Origin: Oscillospiraceae bacterium | GTDB lineage: Bacteria > Bacillota > Clostridia > Oscillospirales > Acutalibacteraceae | Direction: 5' to 3' | DNA: 64,000 nt | Assembly: GCA_009785335.1 (NCBI GenBank) | Contig: WQWM01000001.1 | Location: 157,202 to 221,201 of the forward strand | Shown: piece by piece, positions 1 to 7,521 of the stretch | How the letters are laid out: every line of letters starts with the position of its first letter | Numbering within the stretch: the first letter of the stretch is position 1 | Program-made: the position numbers and the translations under genes | Notes under the pieces: generated by a model | What the model was told of the DNA's origin: nothing | The model's database searches: none | The model's input: the letters and a program-made list of their open reading frames with translations, nothing else

Positions 1-539
1 CTGCGGGTTTCGCCATCCCAGTCAAACGCCGCTAGAGCCAATTCTTTCTCGCCCAATTGCCAATGCCGCTTGGGAAAGAAACGCTGTGCGTGTTCCGCGT
101 TGCAAATATCCATAAAATGCTTGCCGCCGGGCTTAAGCGCACGTGCAATCACGTCAAAAATCTTCAAGTTTTCTTCATCTGTTTCCAAATAGCCAATCGC
201 ACCATCTGCTAGGTTGAGCACAACATCAAATTCGCTTTCAAACTCCACGGCGCGGATATCTGCACAGATAAACGTTGCGTTCAACCCATGTTTCAGGGCT
301 GATTCGCTTGCGTCATCCACCAACTCTTGTGTGATATCCACGCCCACAACGCAAAAGCCTCGGCGTGCAAACGCAAGCGCGTGGCGTCCATAACCACAAG
401 CCAAGTCGAGAATCCGCTCGCCGCCTTGCAGCTGCAACGCTTGGATGATAAATTCCACCTGATTTTCGGTGTCTTCCGTCCACGTTTGATGTTTCATGTC
501 AAGCGACCAGCCGGTTTTATACCAACATTTATCTTGCAT
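1..539 (-). CDS. Class I SAM-dependent methyltransferase (partial, C-terminus outside window)
   Basis: The reverse strand from 539 encodes MQDKCWYKTGWSL..., followed by the SAM-binding motif I ILDLACGYGRHAL near residue 45, then an acidic end of strand two (VVGVDIT) and a PGG motif (ALKPGGKHFMDI), which together identify a Rossmann-fold class I methyltransferase. About 179 residues are visible and the frame runs off the left edge. The start ATG overlaps the last 11 bases of gpmI, so the two genes are probably translationally coupled and co-transcribed. An internal ATG at 497 (MKHQTW) is an alternative start. The substrate cannot be told from this fragment. The frame is absent from the ORF track. 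Confidence 0.85.
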   Translation of the reverse strand, partial: MQDKCWYKTGWSLDMKHQTWTEDTENQVEFIIQALQLQGGERILDLACGYGRHALAFARRGFCVVGVDITQELVDDASESALKHGLNATFICADIRAVEFESEFDVVLNLADGAIGYLETDEENLKIFDVIARALKPGGKHFMDICNAEHAQRFFPKRHWQLGEKELALAAFDWDGETR

Positions 540-2043
540 GAATCAGGCTCTCCCCATCCATCGCGGCTGGCTGCGCAATGCCCATGATGCCAAGCATCGT
601 CGGCGCAATGTCACACAACCTGCCGCCTGTGCGCAATGTGCAATCGCGCCCAGCTACCAAGAAAGGCACTTCATTCGTTGTGTGCGCGGTAAAGGGCGAG
701 CCATCGGGCTCTGCCATTTGGTCAGCGTTGCCGTGGTCGGCGGTCAACAGCATAATGCCGTTTTTCGCAGCCAGAGCATCCCACACACGGCCAACGCAAG
801 CATCCACCGCTTCGGTGGCGGCAACGGCGGCAGCGAAATCACCTGTGTGCCCCACCATGTCGCAGTTGGCAAAGTTCACCACAATCACATCGTATTTATC
901 CTGCGCGATGAGCTGTTCGAGTTTTTCCGTCACAACATACGCGCTCATCTCCGGCTGCATATCATATGTGGGCACGTCCGGCGAGTCAATCAGCACGCGA
1001 TCCTCACCGGGATACACCGTCTCCGTGCCGCCATTGAGGAAGAACGTCACGTGTGCGTACTTGGTATACTCCGCGATGCGCAGCTGCGTCAGCCCCTGCT
1101 CAGCAATCACCTGCCCCAGCGGGTAATCAAGCGATTGCGGCGCATAAGCCACTTGCACGTTGGGCATGGTTGCATCATATTGCGTCATGCACACGAAGGT
1201 TAAGTCAAGCATGTTTTCACGCGCAAAGCCATTGAAATCAGGGTCAACAAAGGCGCGGGTGAGTTGCCTAGCACGGTCTGGACGGAAGTTAAAAAATACC
1301 ACGCTATCGCCGTCAACGATAGGCTTGGCATCGTTGGCCACGCCGGGCAGCACGAACTCGTCGGTCACGCCAGCGTCGTAGTTGGCCTGCACATATTCTC
1401 GCCCACAGGTGAATTGCTCGCCTGTGCCATGCACCATGGCATCATAGATTTTCTGCACACGGTCGAACTTGCGCTCACGGTCCATGCCATAATATCGCCC
1501 TGCAACGGTCGCGATTTTGCCACCGAGCTCCTGTGTTTTCTGCCAAAGTTCGCCTAAAAAGTCAATACCCGAAGTTGGCGGCACATCGCGGCCGTCTAGC
1601 AGTGCATGCACGTAAACTTCCGTCAAGCCTTGTTGTTTGGCAAGCTCAAGCAACGCATACAAATGCGTGTTGTGGCTATGCACACCGCCGTCGCTAACGA
1701 GGCCAATCAAGTGCAGGGCAGTGTTGTTTTGCTTGGCTTTGTTGATTGCATCAAGCAGCACAGCGTTGGTGAAGAAGTCACCGTCGTCAATCGCCTTGCT
1801 GATGCGCGTGAGTTCTTGATACACCACACGCCCAGCACCGATGTTTGTGTGGCCAACTTCGCTGTTGCCCATTTGACCCTCGGGCAGACCAACAGCCATG
1901 CCGCTGGCTTTGATGGTAGTGTGTGGGTATTTGGCGAACAGCTCGTCCAGCCGAGGGGTTTTCGCAGTCGTGATTGCATTCGCGGACGTGGCATCGGCGA
2001 TGCCGTAGCCGTCCATAATGCACAGGCAGATGGGTTGTTTCAT
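529..2043 (-). CDS. gpmI: 2,3-bisphosphoglycerate-independent phosphoglycerate mutase
   Basis: This cytoplasmic glycolytic enzyme interconverts 3- and 2-phosphoglycerate using two Mn ions and a phosphoserine intermediate. The 504-residue protein is the usual length. The N-terminal metal motif is MDGYGIAD, the phosphorylated serine lies in GQMGNSEVGHTNIG, and the C-terminal alkaline-phosphatase-type metal sites appear as VNFANCDMVGHTGD and LLTADHGNAD. The ORF track starts at 2139, but GGAGGATATT directly before the ATG at 2043 decides the start at MKQPICLC. It overlaps the downstream methyltransferase gene. Its probable promoter is half of a palindromic bidirectional promoter at 2090-2118. Confidence 0.97.
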   Translation of the reverse strand: MKQPICLCIMDGYGIADATSANAITTAKTPRLDELFAKYPHTTIKASGMAVGLPEGQMGNSEVGHTNIGAGRVVYQELTRISKAIDDGDFFTNAVLLDAINKAKQNNTALHLIGLVSDGGVHSHNTHLYALLELAKQQGLTEVYVHALLDGRDVPPTSGIDFLGELWQKTQELGGKIATVAGRYYGMDRERKFDRVQKIYDAMVHGTGEQFTCGREYVQANYDAGVTDEFVLPGVANDAKPIVDGDSVVFFNFRPDRARQLTRAFVDPDFNGFARENMLDLTFVCMTQYDATMPNVQVAYAPQSLDYPLGQVIAEQGLTQLRIAEYTKYAHVTFFLNGGTETVYPGEDRVLIDSPDVPTYDMQPEMSAYVVTEKLEQLIAQDKYDVIVVNFANCDMVGHTGDFAAAVAATEAVDACVGRVWDALAAKNGIMLLTADHGNADQMAEPDGSPFTAHTTNEVPFLVAGRDCTLRTGGRLCDIAPTMLGIMGIAQPAAMDGESLIHAR

Positions 2044-2078
2044 AATATCCTCCGATGTTTTATTACAGAATTCACCCC

Positions 2079-2107
2079 TTGACAACGCCCTATTATTATG
2101 GTATAAT
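2079..2107 (+). promoter_or_regulatory. Consensus sigma-A promoter for antisense RNA
   Basis: TTGACA at 2079-2084 and TATAAT at 2102-2107 are separated by exactly 17 bases. No plus-strand protein gene follows; the transcript would run into the hairpin-U7 terminator near 2214, which suggests a short RNA. Confidence 0.85.
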
Positions 2108-2118
2108 AGAGGTGTCAA
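2090..2118 (-). promoter_or_regulatory. Probable gpmI promoter, overlapping and divergent
   Basis: On the minus strand TTGACA (2113-2118) and TAATAG (2090-2095) have 17-base spacing and lie about 50 bases before the gpmI start. It interlocks with the plus-strand promoter so that CCCCTTGACA...TGTCAAGGGG forms an inverted repeat. Confidence 0.55.
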
Positions 2119-2216
2119 GGGGATTGACGCTGCCGACAAGGTAGCCCCTCGTGATTTTACAATCCCATAAAGACTAACCGCTGCCTTGGCTACTGGAGGC
2201 GGTTAGTCTTTTTTAT
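2114..2216 (+). ncRNA. Candidate antisense antitoxin RNA of a type I module
   Basis: The expected transcript starts about 7 bases after the -10 box and ends in a strong terminator: arms AAAGACTAACCGC / GCGGTTAGTCTTT followed by a T run. It can also form an outer stem GGGATTG/CAATCCC enclosing a small hairpin GCTGCC-GACAA-GGTAGC. Its 3' end is antisense to the 3' end and last codons of the 24-codon toxin gene on the other strand, the convergent arrangement known for TxpA/RatA and Fst-type modules. The RNA is an inference from promoter, structure and terminator; expression is not shown. Confidence 0.6.
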
Positions 2217-2277
2217 TGCGTTTGTCTTCTTGGGTCATCAAAAACAAAATAATTGCCATGATAACTAAGTATTCCAT
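2203..2277 (-). CDS. Candidate type I toxin, 24-residue hydrophobic membrane peptide
   Basis: The ORF encodes a 24-residue peptide, MEYLVIMAIILFLM followed by a charged tail rich in D, K, R and N. It is preceded by a very strong Shine-Dalgarno (AAAGGGGGTGAGCGT-ATG). One hydrophobic helix with a charged C-terminus is the pattern of Fst/TxpA/holin-like type I toxins. The stop codon lies inside the terminator arm of the opposing antisense RNA. The mRNA has its own consensus promoter and a leader of roughly 100 bases with a hairpin GTTGA-TTTCGG-TCAAC just before the Shine-Dalgarno. It is too short for the ORF track. Toxicity is inferred from arrangement only. Confidence 0.6.
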   Translation of the reverse strand: MEYLVIMAIILFLMTQEDKRNKKD

Positions 2278-2338
2278 ACGCTCACCCCCTTTCGTTGACC
2301 GAAATCAACGTCCGGAGGAACTAACCACGCCACAGCGC

Positions 2339-2374
2339 GCCTGCGGCGGGCAGGTCGCTTCGCTGTGTTCTATT
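2339..2374 (-). repeat. Dispersed GAACACAGCGAAGCGAC repeat
   Basis: This copy lies in the leader of the toxin mRNA. Related copies occur at 13905, 17124 and 57754, with degenerate ones at 27779 and 29090. The core AACACAGCGAAGCGAC is followed by a CCGCAGG-type segment in the better copies. Confidence 0.6.
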
Positions 2375-2387
2375 ACAGGCTCATAAA

Positions 2388-2416
2388 ATTATAGCACAAG
2401 ATTGCGTGGGTGTCAA
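2388..2416 (-). promoter_or_regulatory. Consensus promoter of the toxin mRNA
   Basis: Minus strand TTGACA (2411-2416), 17-base spacer, TATAAT (2388-2393). The only open frame with a ribosome site downstream is the 24-codon toxin ORF. Confidence 0.85.
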
Positions 2417-3228
2417 GCGGGCACAAACAGCGGCCGCCAGTCCAACACAATATCCCCTCGCGGGTCAGTGTCATATCTCGCCCAAATGCGCTCAGCTTCT
2501 TCCTCACTAACTGCTATATACATCACAGTTTCCCAGTTATCTCTGCTTTCATGCGTTATATATTGCCGAACATAATGATTCATGTCCTCATCCCAGCTAT
2601 CACGTGAACGAAATCCCACGGCAAAGCGCAGCTGCCCGTCTACAAAATGATAGAGGTCTGTCCAATAGCTGCCCATACGCCCGCCATATTGTATTGCACC
2701 GCCGGGATGAACGCGCATATGTGTGTTGTTTGATACACCCTTTTGCAACTGCTGCACCGCCACGCCATCAACAATGGAGTACATGTCGAACAATACAGGA
2801 AATCCGCCCGCAAAACGTATGAGCAAATCATCCACGCCATTGCCACTAATATCGTACAGCGCATATTCGATGGGCATTCTCATGCCGCTCCAGCCGATTG
2901 AAATCGCATTTATTTCTTCAAATCCCCACTGCGGTTGCATGACAAAATGTTGCTGCAATGGATTTTCTGCTGCACGCAAGAAAGCGCTCTCAAAGTTTTC
3001 TCTAAAATCTTGTATAAACTCCGCATAAGCCCGCAACACAAACGAAAACGGGTCGGCTTCATCCACCTCAACGGCAATGACAAATGGCTCGGTGACGCGA
3101 GCGGGTTGGGTTGTGGTGGCTTCTTCGGTCGTTTCATCAACATAGGTAGGCAGTTCTTCCCCCACAGGCGCAGCACAAGCCGCCAAAAACAGCAAGGCAA
3201 TCACCAGCGTAAGCACACGTTTCATCAT
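2413..3228 (-). CDS. Hypothetical lipoprotein
   Basis: The 271-residue product begins MMKRVLTLVIALLFLAAC, a type II signal peptide with lipobox LAAC, so it should be lipid-anchored on the outer face of the membrane. A Thr/Glu-rich linker follows. The middle contains YDISGNGVDDLLI, resembling the Ca-loop of FG-GAP or EF-hand-like repeats, but I recognise no full domain. The ORF track start at 3567 is in the shadow of the upstream gene; AGAGG with six to seven bases before the ATG at 3228 fits better. It follows the acyltransferase gene with a gap of only two bases. Confidence 0.75.
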   Translation of the reverse strand: MMKRVLTLVIALLFLAACAAPVGEELPTYVDETTEEATTTQPARVTEPFVIAVEVDEADPFSFVLRAYAEFIQDFRENFESAFLRAAENPLQQHFVMQPQWGFEEINAISIGWSGMRMPIEYALYDISGNGVDDLLIRFAGGFPVLFDMYSIVDGVAVQQLQKGVSNNTHMRVHPGGAIQYGGRMGSYWTDLYHFVDGQLRFAVGFRSRDSWDEDMNHYVRQYITHESRDNWETVMYIAVSEEEAERIWARYDTDPRGDIVLDWRPLFVPA

Positions 3229-3230
3229 AA

Positions 3231-3947
3231 TCATCCTCTTTCCATTATAAATTGCCAAAGCAAAATTAAACCCATCAACACTGGCTGGTGCGCGAGATAT
3301 ACCCAAATGGCACGCCGACCCAGCCACGCAAGCGGTCGGCAGCGCGGTTTCGCCAGCCATTCGGGGAATCGCTCGCGCCACAAGCCCACCGCTGTGCCCG
3401 CCAAGAACAAAAACACCCACGGCAGGAGCGGAAAGTAATCCGCTGTGAACCACGCTGTGCTGGGCACACCCACGATAAACAGCACCAGCGAACGCGTGTG
3501 CGGCAACATGGGCATCACCATGCGCGCGACGACGAACAGTACGCCAAAGCACGCCAGTTGCAGCCACGCGGGGAGTTTATCCAACACCCGGCGCAGCAGG
3601 GCGAACAGCAGAATCGCCGCGGCAAGAAAATGCAGCACGCCAAAGAGGATCTCCAGCTGCATGCCAAACAGTCGCAGCGAGAACGTCACGGCTGTGACGC
3701 CCATGGCGATGCCTGCGAGTATTAGCCCGCGCTTGGTGTTGCTGCGCGAAAATCTGCAGCTAATGCCGCACAGAAAAATAAACGTGCCTGCGATAAACGG
3801 CTGCACGGGCATAGCTGCAGTGAACCACCTCGCCCACGGCTGCAGGCCAAACTCAAAGCCCCACAAAAACAGCGCGTGGTAGCATACCATGGCCGCCACG
3901 GCAAGGCCGCGCAGCTCGTCCAATGTGTGGTAGCGTTGTGGTTGCAT
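3231..3947 (-). CDS. DUF1624 / HGSNAT-like membrane acyltransferase
   Basis: This 238-residue integral membrane protein starts MQPQRYHTLDELRGLAV and has about seven hydrophobic segments. The early LDELRGLAVAAMVCYHALF and late LGRRAIWVYLAHQP patterns are typical of the heparan-alpha-glucosaminide acetyltransferase catalytic family (DUF1624) and related acyltransferase-3 proteins, which move acyl groups across membranes. The family assignment is good; the acceptor is unknown. It is followed immediately by the lipoprotein gene, suggesting one operon, and faces the divergent lipoprotein gene at 4040 across a short palindrome. Confidence 0.8.
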   Translation of the reverse strand: MQPQRYHTLDELRGLAVAAMVCYHALFLWGFEFGLQPWARWFTAAMPVQPFIAGTFIFLCGISCRFSRSNTKRGLILAGIAMGVTAVTFSLRLFGMQLEILFGVLHFLAAAILLFALLRRVLDKLPAWLQLACFGVLFVVARMVMPMLPHTRSLVLFIVGVPSTAWFTADYFPLLPWVFLFLAGTAVGLWRERFPEWLAKPRCRPLAWLGRRAIWVYLAHQPVLMGLILLWQFIMERG

Positions 3948-3971
3948 AAAATTTCCTGCGCTTTCTGAAAT

Positions 3972-3989
3972 AGTTACAACATTGTAACT
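3972..3989. promoter_or_regulatory. Inverted repeat, possible operator
   Basis: AGTTACAA-CA-TTGTAACT is an 18-bp dyad between the divergent genes at 3947 and 4040. It abuts the -35 box of the plus-strand promoter, a good position for a dimeric repressor. No regulator gene lies next to it. Confidence 0.45.
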
Positions 3990-4017
3990 TTACAATGCCG
4001 CACGAGCATGATATAAT
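3989..4017 (+). promoter_or_regulatory. Promoter of the 4040 lipoprotein gene
   Basis: TTTACA, 17 bases, TATAAT, then AAAAAGGAGGGC before the start codon. Confidence 0.7.
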
Positions 4018-4039
4018 AGGCAAAAAGGAGGGCATTGCC

Positions 4040-4972
4040 ATGAAATTGATTGCGATGTTGCTGGTGTTGGTGCTGTTGGTGGGCTGCGGCTCGGCGGCAG
4101 TGGTGAACGGTGATGACGACTACACCTCCACGGAGTACATAACCGAAACCACGACTGGAGAGACTGCCACGACCACTCCCGTTTTCCCGCGCGAGGCTTT
4201 CGTTACCTATCTACACGAAACACTGGTGCCGCGCCACGGGCTTGATCAGATTCATAGCGTGTTTTTTCACGACGAGCATATGCTTGTTGTTTATGGGCAT
4301 TTTCCGAGTTCCATAGCAATTTACAGCGTTGATGGCAACGATGTTGTATACGCAGAAACTCTCTCTTTCGGCAGTATACGCGGCGAAAAATATGGTCCCG
4401 ATTTAGTCGCTATTCACGTGTTTGCATTTGAACACAACGAACAACATGGCATTGGCATAGAATATCGCGCCAAATACACCTATTGGGGCTCGATCGACCA
4501 CCACCTATTCATCAACGACGAGCGCATTACTATCACGCACGACACCACCACCGATAATATGCATCTTTGGCACGAATACAACAGCCTCATTACTCAATAC
4601 CTGCCCGGGGCATACATTACTACTCTTCTTGAAGCAACCGACTTTCATACCATCACCGACCATACAAACTGGCAACAGCTGCTCACTGAAGATTTCTACT
4701 ATATTAGCCTGCGCTTCCCCCTTGAATTCGGTTGGACTATTGAGCACGGCAGAGCTTGCTGGCAAACTGGCGAAGGCATGACAGCAGCCGTGGGAACGCC
4801 AATATCCATCGGTGTTTCGTTTCGGGATACCGGCGCCCCGCGCCGATTAACGCGCTGGGCACTCGAACCTGCAGCCAACTTTAGCAACCGCACCGAAGGC
4901 GAAATTCACTGGATAGATTTTATCATGCCCGACCACGACGTGACTGTTGTCATGTATATAGAACTTTTATAG
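4040..4972 (+). CDS. Hypothetical lipoprotein with C-terminal InlB-B-repeat-like segment
   Basis: The 310-residue product starts MKLIAMLLVLVLLVGCGS, a lipoprotein signal with lipobox LVGC, then a Thr/Glu-rich linker. The final 70 residues (GTPISIGVSFRDTG... ending FIMPDHDVTVVMYI) resemble the divergent InlB B-repeat (Flg_new type) module, which usually ends F.MP..DVTV. The central region is unrecognised. AGGAGGGC precedes the chosen ATG; the track start at 3995 lies upstream of the -10 box and cannot be used from the promoter seen. Confidence 0.75.
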   Translation: MKLIAMLLVLVLLVGCGSAAVVNGDDDYTSTEYITETTTGETATTTPVFPREAFVTYLHETLVPRHGLDQIHSVFFHDEHMLVVYGHFPSSIAIYSVDGNDVVYAETLSFGSIRGEKYGPDLVAIHVFAFEHNEQHGIGIEYRAKYTYWGSIDHHLFINDERITITHDTTTDNMHLWHEYNSLITQYLPGAYITTLLEATDFHTITDHTNWQQLLTEDFYYISLRFPLEFGWTIEHGRACWQTGEGMTAAVGTPISIGVSFRDTGAPRRLTRWALEPAANFSNRTEGEIHWIDFIMPDHDVTVVMYIELL

Positions 4973-5002
4973 GATTCAAGCGCATTGATAATCAAAAAAA
5001 CC

Positions 5003-5031
5003 TTGCACTTTCCCTCTATCTATGTTATCAT
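5003..5031 (+). promoter_or_regulatory. Probable promoter of the alcohol dehydrogenase gene
   Basis: TTGCAC, 17-base spacer, TATCAT, about 30 bases before the ATG at 5061. Confidence 0.5.
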
Positions 5032-5060
5032 TAGTATACCATAATTTAGGGGGATTTGCA

Positions 5061-6230
5061 ATGTACAAGTTATTCTGCCGCGTATTCCAAAAAACCATGA
5101 AATTATCAGCCTGCTTCTTGCCATGGAACGAGCCCACTTTGCTGCACAGCATCGACGAATTGGTGCAGCACATCGCCAAAAGCGGCGCGAAACACGTGCT
5201 AGTCGTCACCGACGAAGTGCTGATGAAACTCAACCTGCCCACAGCCATGCTCGAGGGCCTGCAAGCCGCGGGCGTTGCCGCGCATGTGTATGACAAAACC
5301 TGCCCCAATCCCTCCATCGAAAACATCGAAGCCGCACGCGCGATGTACGTTGAACAAGGCTGCACGGCTATTGTTGCCTTTGGCGGCGGTTCGCCCATGG
5401 ACTGCGCAAAACTGGTGGGTGCACGCATTGCCAAGCCGCACAAAACCGTGGTTAAATTACGCGGGCTGTTCAAAATTTTGAAGAAACTGCCGCCGCTTTA
5501 TGCCGTGCCCACCACAGCTGGCACAGGCTCGGAAGTGACGATTGCGGCCGTGGCCACCAACCCCGCCACGCATGAAAAATTCGCCTGCATGGACCCCAGC
5601 CTGCTGCCCAAGTTCGCCGTGCTGGACCCTGCACTCACCCTTGCATTGCCCCCGCATATGACCAGCACCACCGGCATGGATGCTCTCACCCACGCCGTTG
5701 AAGCTTACATTGGCGGTAGCAACACCAAAAAAACTGCGCAAAATGCAGTGCAGGCAACCAAGCTAGTTTTCGCGCATCTTGAGACAGCCTACCAAGATGG
5801 CAGCAACCTCGAAGCCCGCAAAGCCATGCTTGAAGCTTCTTACATGGCAGGGGTAGCGTTCACCCGCGCATATGTCGGCAACATCCACGCCATTTCGCAT
5901 GCGCTTGGTGCGTTGTATCACGTGCCGCACGGCTTGGGCAATGCAATTGTCATGCCCCACGTCCTACAATTTTACGGCGAAAAAGCACACAAACGCCTGG
6001 GCGAATTAGCCCAAGCGGTTGGTTTAAACACTGCCGAGGAGTTCATCGCCGCCATTCGCGGCATGAATGAGCGCATGCAAATTCCCACTGGGTTTGCGCA
6101 AATCAAGGCTGAAGACCTGCCAGCAATTGCTGCCCGCGCCACCAAAGAAGCCAATCCGCTTTATCCCGTGCCGGTGATCATGACCCGCGAGGATGTGATG
6201 GCGGTTGTGCGTGGGATGATGGAAGCGTAA
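5061..6230 (+). CDS. Iron-containing alcohol dehydrogenase family protein
   Basis: The 389-residue protein belongs to the group III metal-dependent alcohol dehydrogenases, which interconvert alcohols and aldehydes or ketones with NAD(P)H. The dinucleotide motif is GGGSPMDCAK, the family signature is VPTTAGTGSEVT, and metal ligands are expected in TGMDALTHAVEAY and in the His-rich GNIHAISHALGALYHVPHGLGNA. The N-terminus (MYKLFCRVFQKTMKLSACFLPW) is slightly extended compared with typical members. Start chosen at 5061 because TTAGGGGGATTTGC precedes it and the promoter lies between it and the track start. The substrate cannot be assigned. Confidence 0.93.
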   Translation: MYKLFCRVFQKTMKLSACFLPWNEPTLLHSIDELVQHIAKSGAKHVLVVTDEVLMKLNLPTAMLEGLQAAGVAAHVYDKTCPNPSIENIEAARAMYVEQGCTAIVAFGGGSPMDCAKLVGARIAKPHKTVVKLRGLFKILKKLPPLYAVPTTAGTGSEVTIAAVATNPATHEKFACMDPSLLPKFAVLDPALTLALPPHMTSTTGMDALTHAVEAYIGGSNTKKTAQNAVQATKLVFAHLETAYQDGSNLEARKAMLEASYMAGVAFTRAYVGNIHAISHALGALYHVPHGLGNAIVMPHVLQFYGEKAHKRLGELAQAVGLNTAEEFIAAIRGMNERMQIPTGFAQIKAEDLPAIAARATKEANPLYPVPVIMTREDVMAVVRGMMEA

Positions 6231-6277
6231 AAAGGACAATCGCGCTTCCTGCAAATAGTCAACATGTCTATAATCAG

Positions 6278-6476
6278 CATGTAGGGGCGGCAGTGATGCC
6301 GCCCGAAAGTTTAATGTTGCTATAATTTAATAGCCTCGGGCGGATTTGCATCCGCCCCTACATGCTACGGCTCGCAGCAAATTTTATCCACCTGTAGGGG
6401 TGGCAATCTTGCCACCCGGGATTTTTTATTGCGAGTGAAAACAACACGGGCGGCAAAATTGCCGCCCCTACATGTA
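6278..6476. repeat. Two REPIN-like palindromic elements in tandem
   Basis: The first element spans about 6279-6363 and the second 6393-6473. Each has TGTAGGGG plus a short palindrome at one end and an inverted copy ending CCCCTACA at the other, with a 25-30-base spacer. The inner arms differ (GGCGGCA/TGCCGCC, GGCGGAT/ATCCGCC, GGTGGCA/TGCCACC) but stay self-complementary. The stretch 6231-6486 holds no gene. Confidence 0.8.
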
Positions 6477-6486
6477 TGCCATTATC

Positions 6487-7323
6487 CTAATCCTGCTCCG
6501 GCGCATCACGATATACCCGCTGCGGTTGCTGCATATACTCCGGCGGCGCAGCGTTGGGCTGGCACGGTGCATGCGCATAACGCGACGGCTCATAATACCG
6601 CGCTGTTTCATATGTATTGCGCTGCGGCTGGTCAAGCATATAGCGTTGCATCAGCAACTGCGATGCCGTCATGCAGTTGTCTTGGCGCGGGCTTTCTTCC
6701 ATCTGCGCGGGCATTGCCACAGGCGCAGCGGGAATATCCACGATTTCGGGCACCGCGGCATCTGTCAAAACGGTTGAGCCCGCTATTGGTGCCACACCGC
6801 CAGTGGGTCCGCACGCCCACCAAGGCATTGCCACAGGAAAACTGCACTCGCGGCCATCCGGCGAGATGATGCGGAAATTGCGCACACAAAACCCGCGGCG
6901 GCATGGGTCGTTGCAGCTTTCGGTGTCGCAGCAACAGTTGCAGTTGGGCATCAGCGGCGGCATGGGCGGGAACGCCGTGGTTGTGCCGCAACACCCGCCG
7001 CCGCCAAATCCGGGTATACCGCAACCGCCCATGGGCACGCAACCCGGAAACATAGAACCGAAGTTATTCATTAATCCACCAAACATATTGCTATTACTCC
7101 CTGTTGTGTTATTCATGTTGTTTGCGTTTGCATTGTTGTTCGTGTTATTGTTTGTGTTGTTGTTGATGTTAACGTTTTGGTTGGCGTTCAGCCCGCCAAA
7201 ACCGCAAGGATTACACAGGCCGCCGCCAAGCCCCCAGCCAAACCCGCAGGGAGCACCACCAAAGGGTGCGCCACCAAAACCCGTGCATATCCCGCCGCCA
7301 AAGCAAGTGCAATCGTTAGGCAT
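6487..7323 (-). CDS. Gly/Cys/Asn-rich low-complexity protein
   Basis: The 278-residue product starts MPNDCTCFGGGICTGFGG; AAGGGGG eight bases upstream decides the start at 7323. The first third is Gly/Phe/Pro-rich with repeated GGAPFGGAPCGFG, followed by an Asn-rich tract (NVNINNNTNNN...), a second Gly/Cys section (GGCGIPGFGGGGCCG), a dense Cys patch (NCNCCCDTESCNDPC) and a Pro/Gln/Tyr-rich C-terminus. There is no signal peptide or membrane segment. The composition resembles spore-coat or exosporium structural proteins, but that is only an analogy. No family recognised. Confidence 0.7.
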   Translation of the reverse strand: MPNDCTCFGGGICTGFGGAPFGGAPCGFGWGLGGGLCNPCGFGGLNANQNVNINNNTNNNTNNNANANNMNNTTGSNSNMFGGLMNNFGSMFPGCVPMGGCGIPGFGGGGCCGTTTAFPPMPPLMPNCNCCCDTESCNDPCRRGFCVRNFRIISPDGRECSFPVAMPWWACGPTGGVAPIAGSTVLTDAAVPEIVDIPAAPVAMPAQMEESPRQDNCMTASQLLMQRYMLDQPQRNTYETARYYEPSRYAHAPCQPNAAPPEYMQQPQRVYRDAPEQD

Positions 7324-7398
7324 ATGTAAATCCCCCTTGTTGGTATTGTATGCGATAATGCATTCATTGGTGCGGTATGACAACAAGTGAAAAAAATC

Positions 7399-7427
7399 TT
7401 GCGTATTTGTTAAAAATATGTTATACT
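7399..7427 (+). promoter_or_regulatory. Promoter of the three-paralog operon
   Basis: TTGCGT, 17 bases, TATACT. The leader to the first ATG is about 90 bases. Confidence 0.65.
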
Positions 7428-7521
7428 ATAAAGTAGTGAGGAATTTTTCGGCAATCGCGCGACAAAGAAGTATGCAAGGGAAAACTAAACCCCTGCAAAC
7501 AAATTTCAGGAGGAAGAACTT

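Noticed and set aside
529-2139. Longer gpmI start in the ORF track
   Set aside because: The extension crosses the promoter region and lacks a ribosome site; GGAGGATATT-ATG at 2043 is far better.
2413-3567. 384-codon version of the lipoprotein ORF
   Set aside because: The first 110 codons overlap the acyltransferase gene in another frame; the signal peptide and lipobox begin at 3228.
6392-6435. Repeat hairpin followed by TTTTTT as a terminator for the 6487 gene
   Set aside because: On the minus strand the T run is on the wrong side; the hairpin belongs to the dispersed repeat family and occurs in many contexts without T runs.
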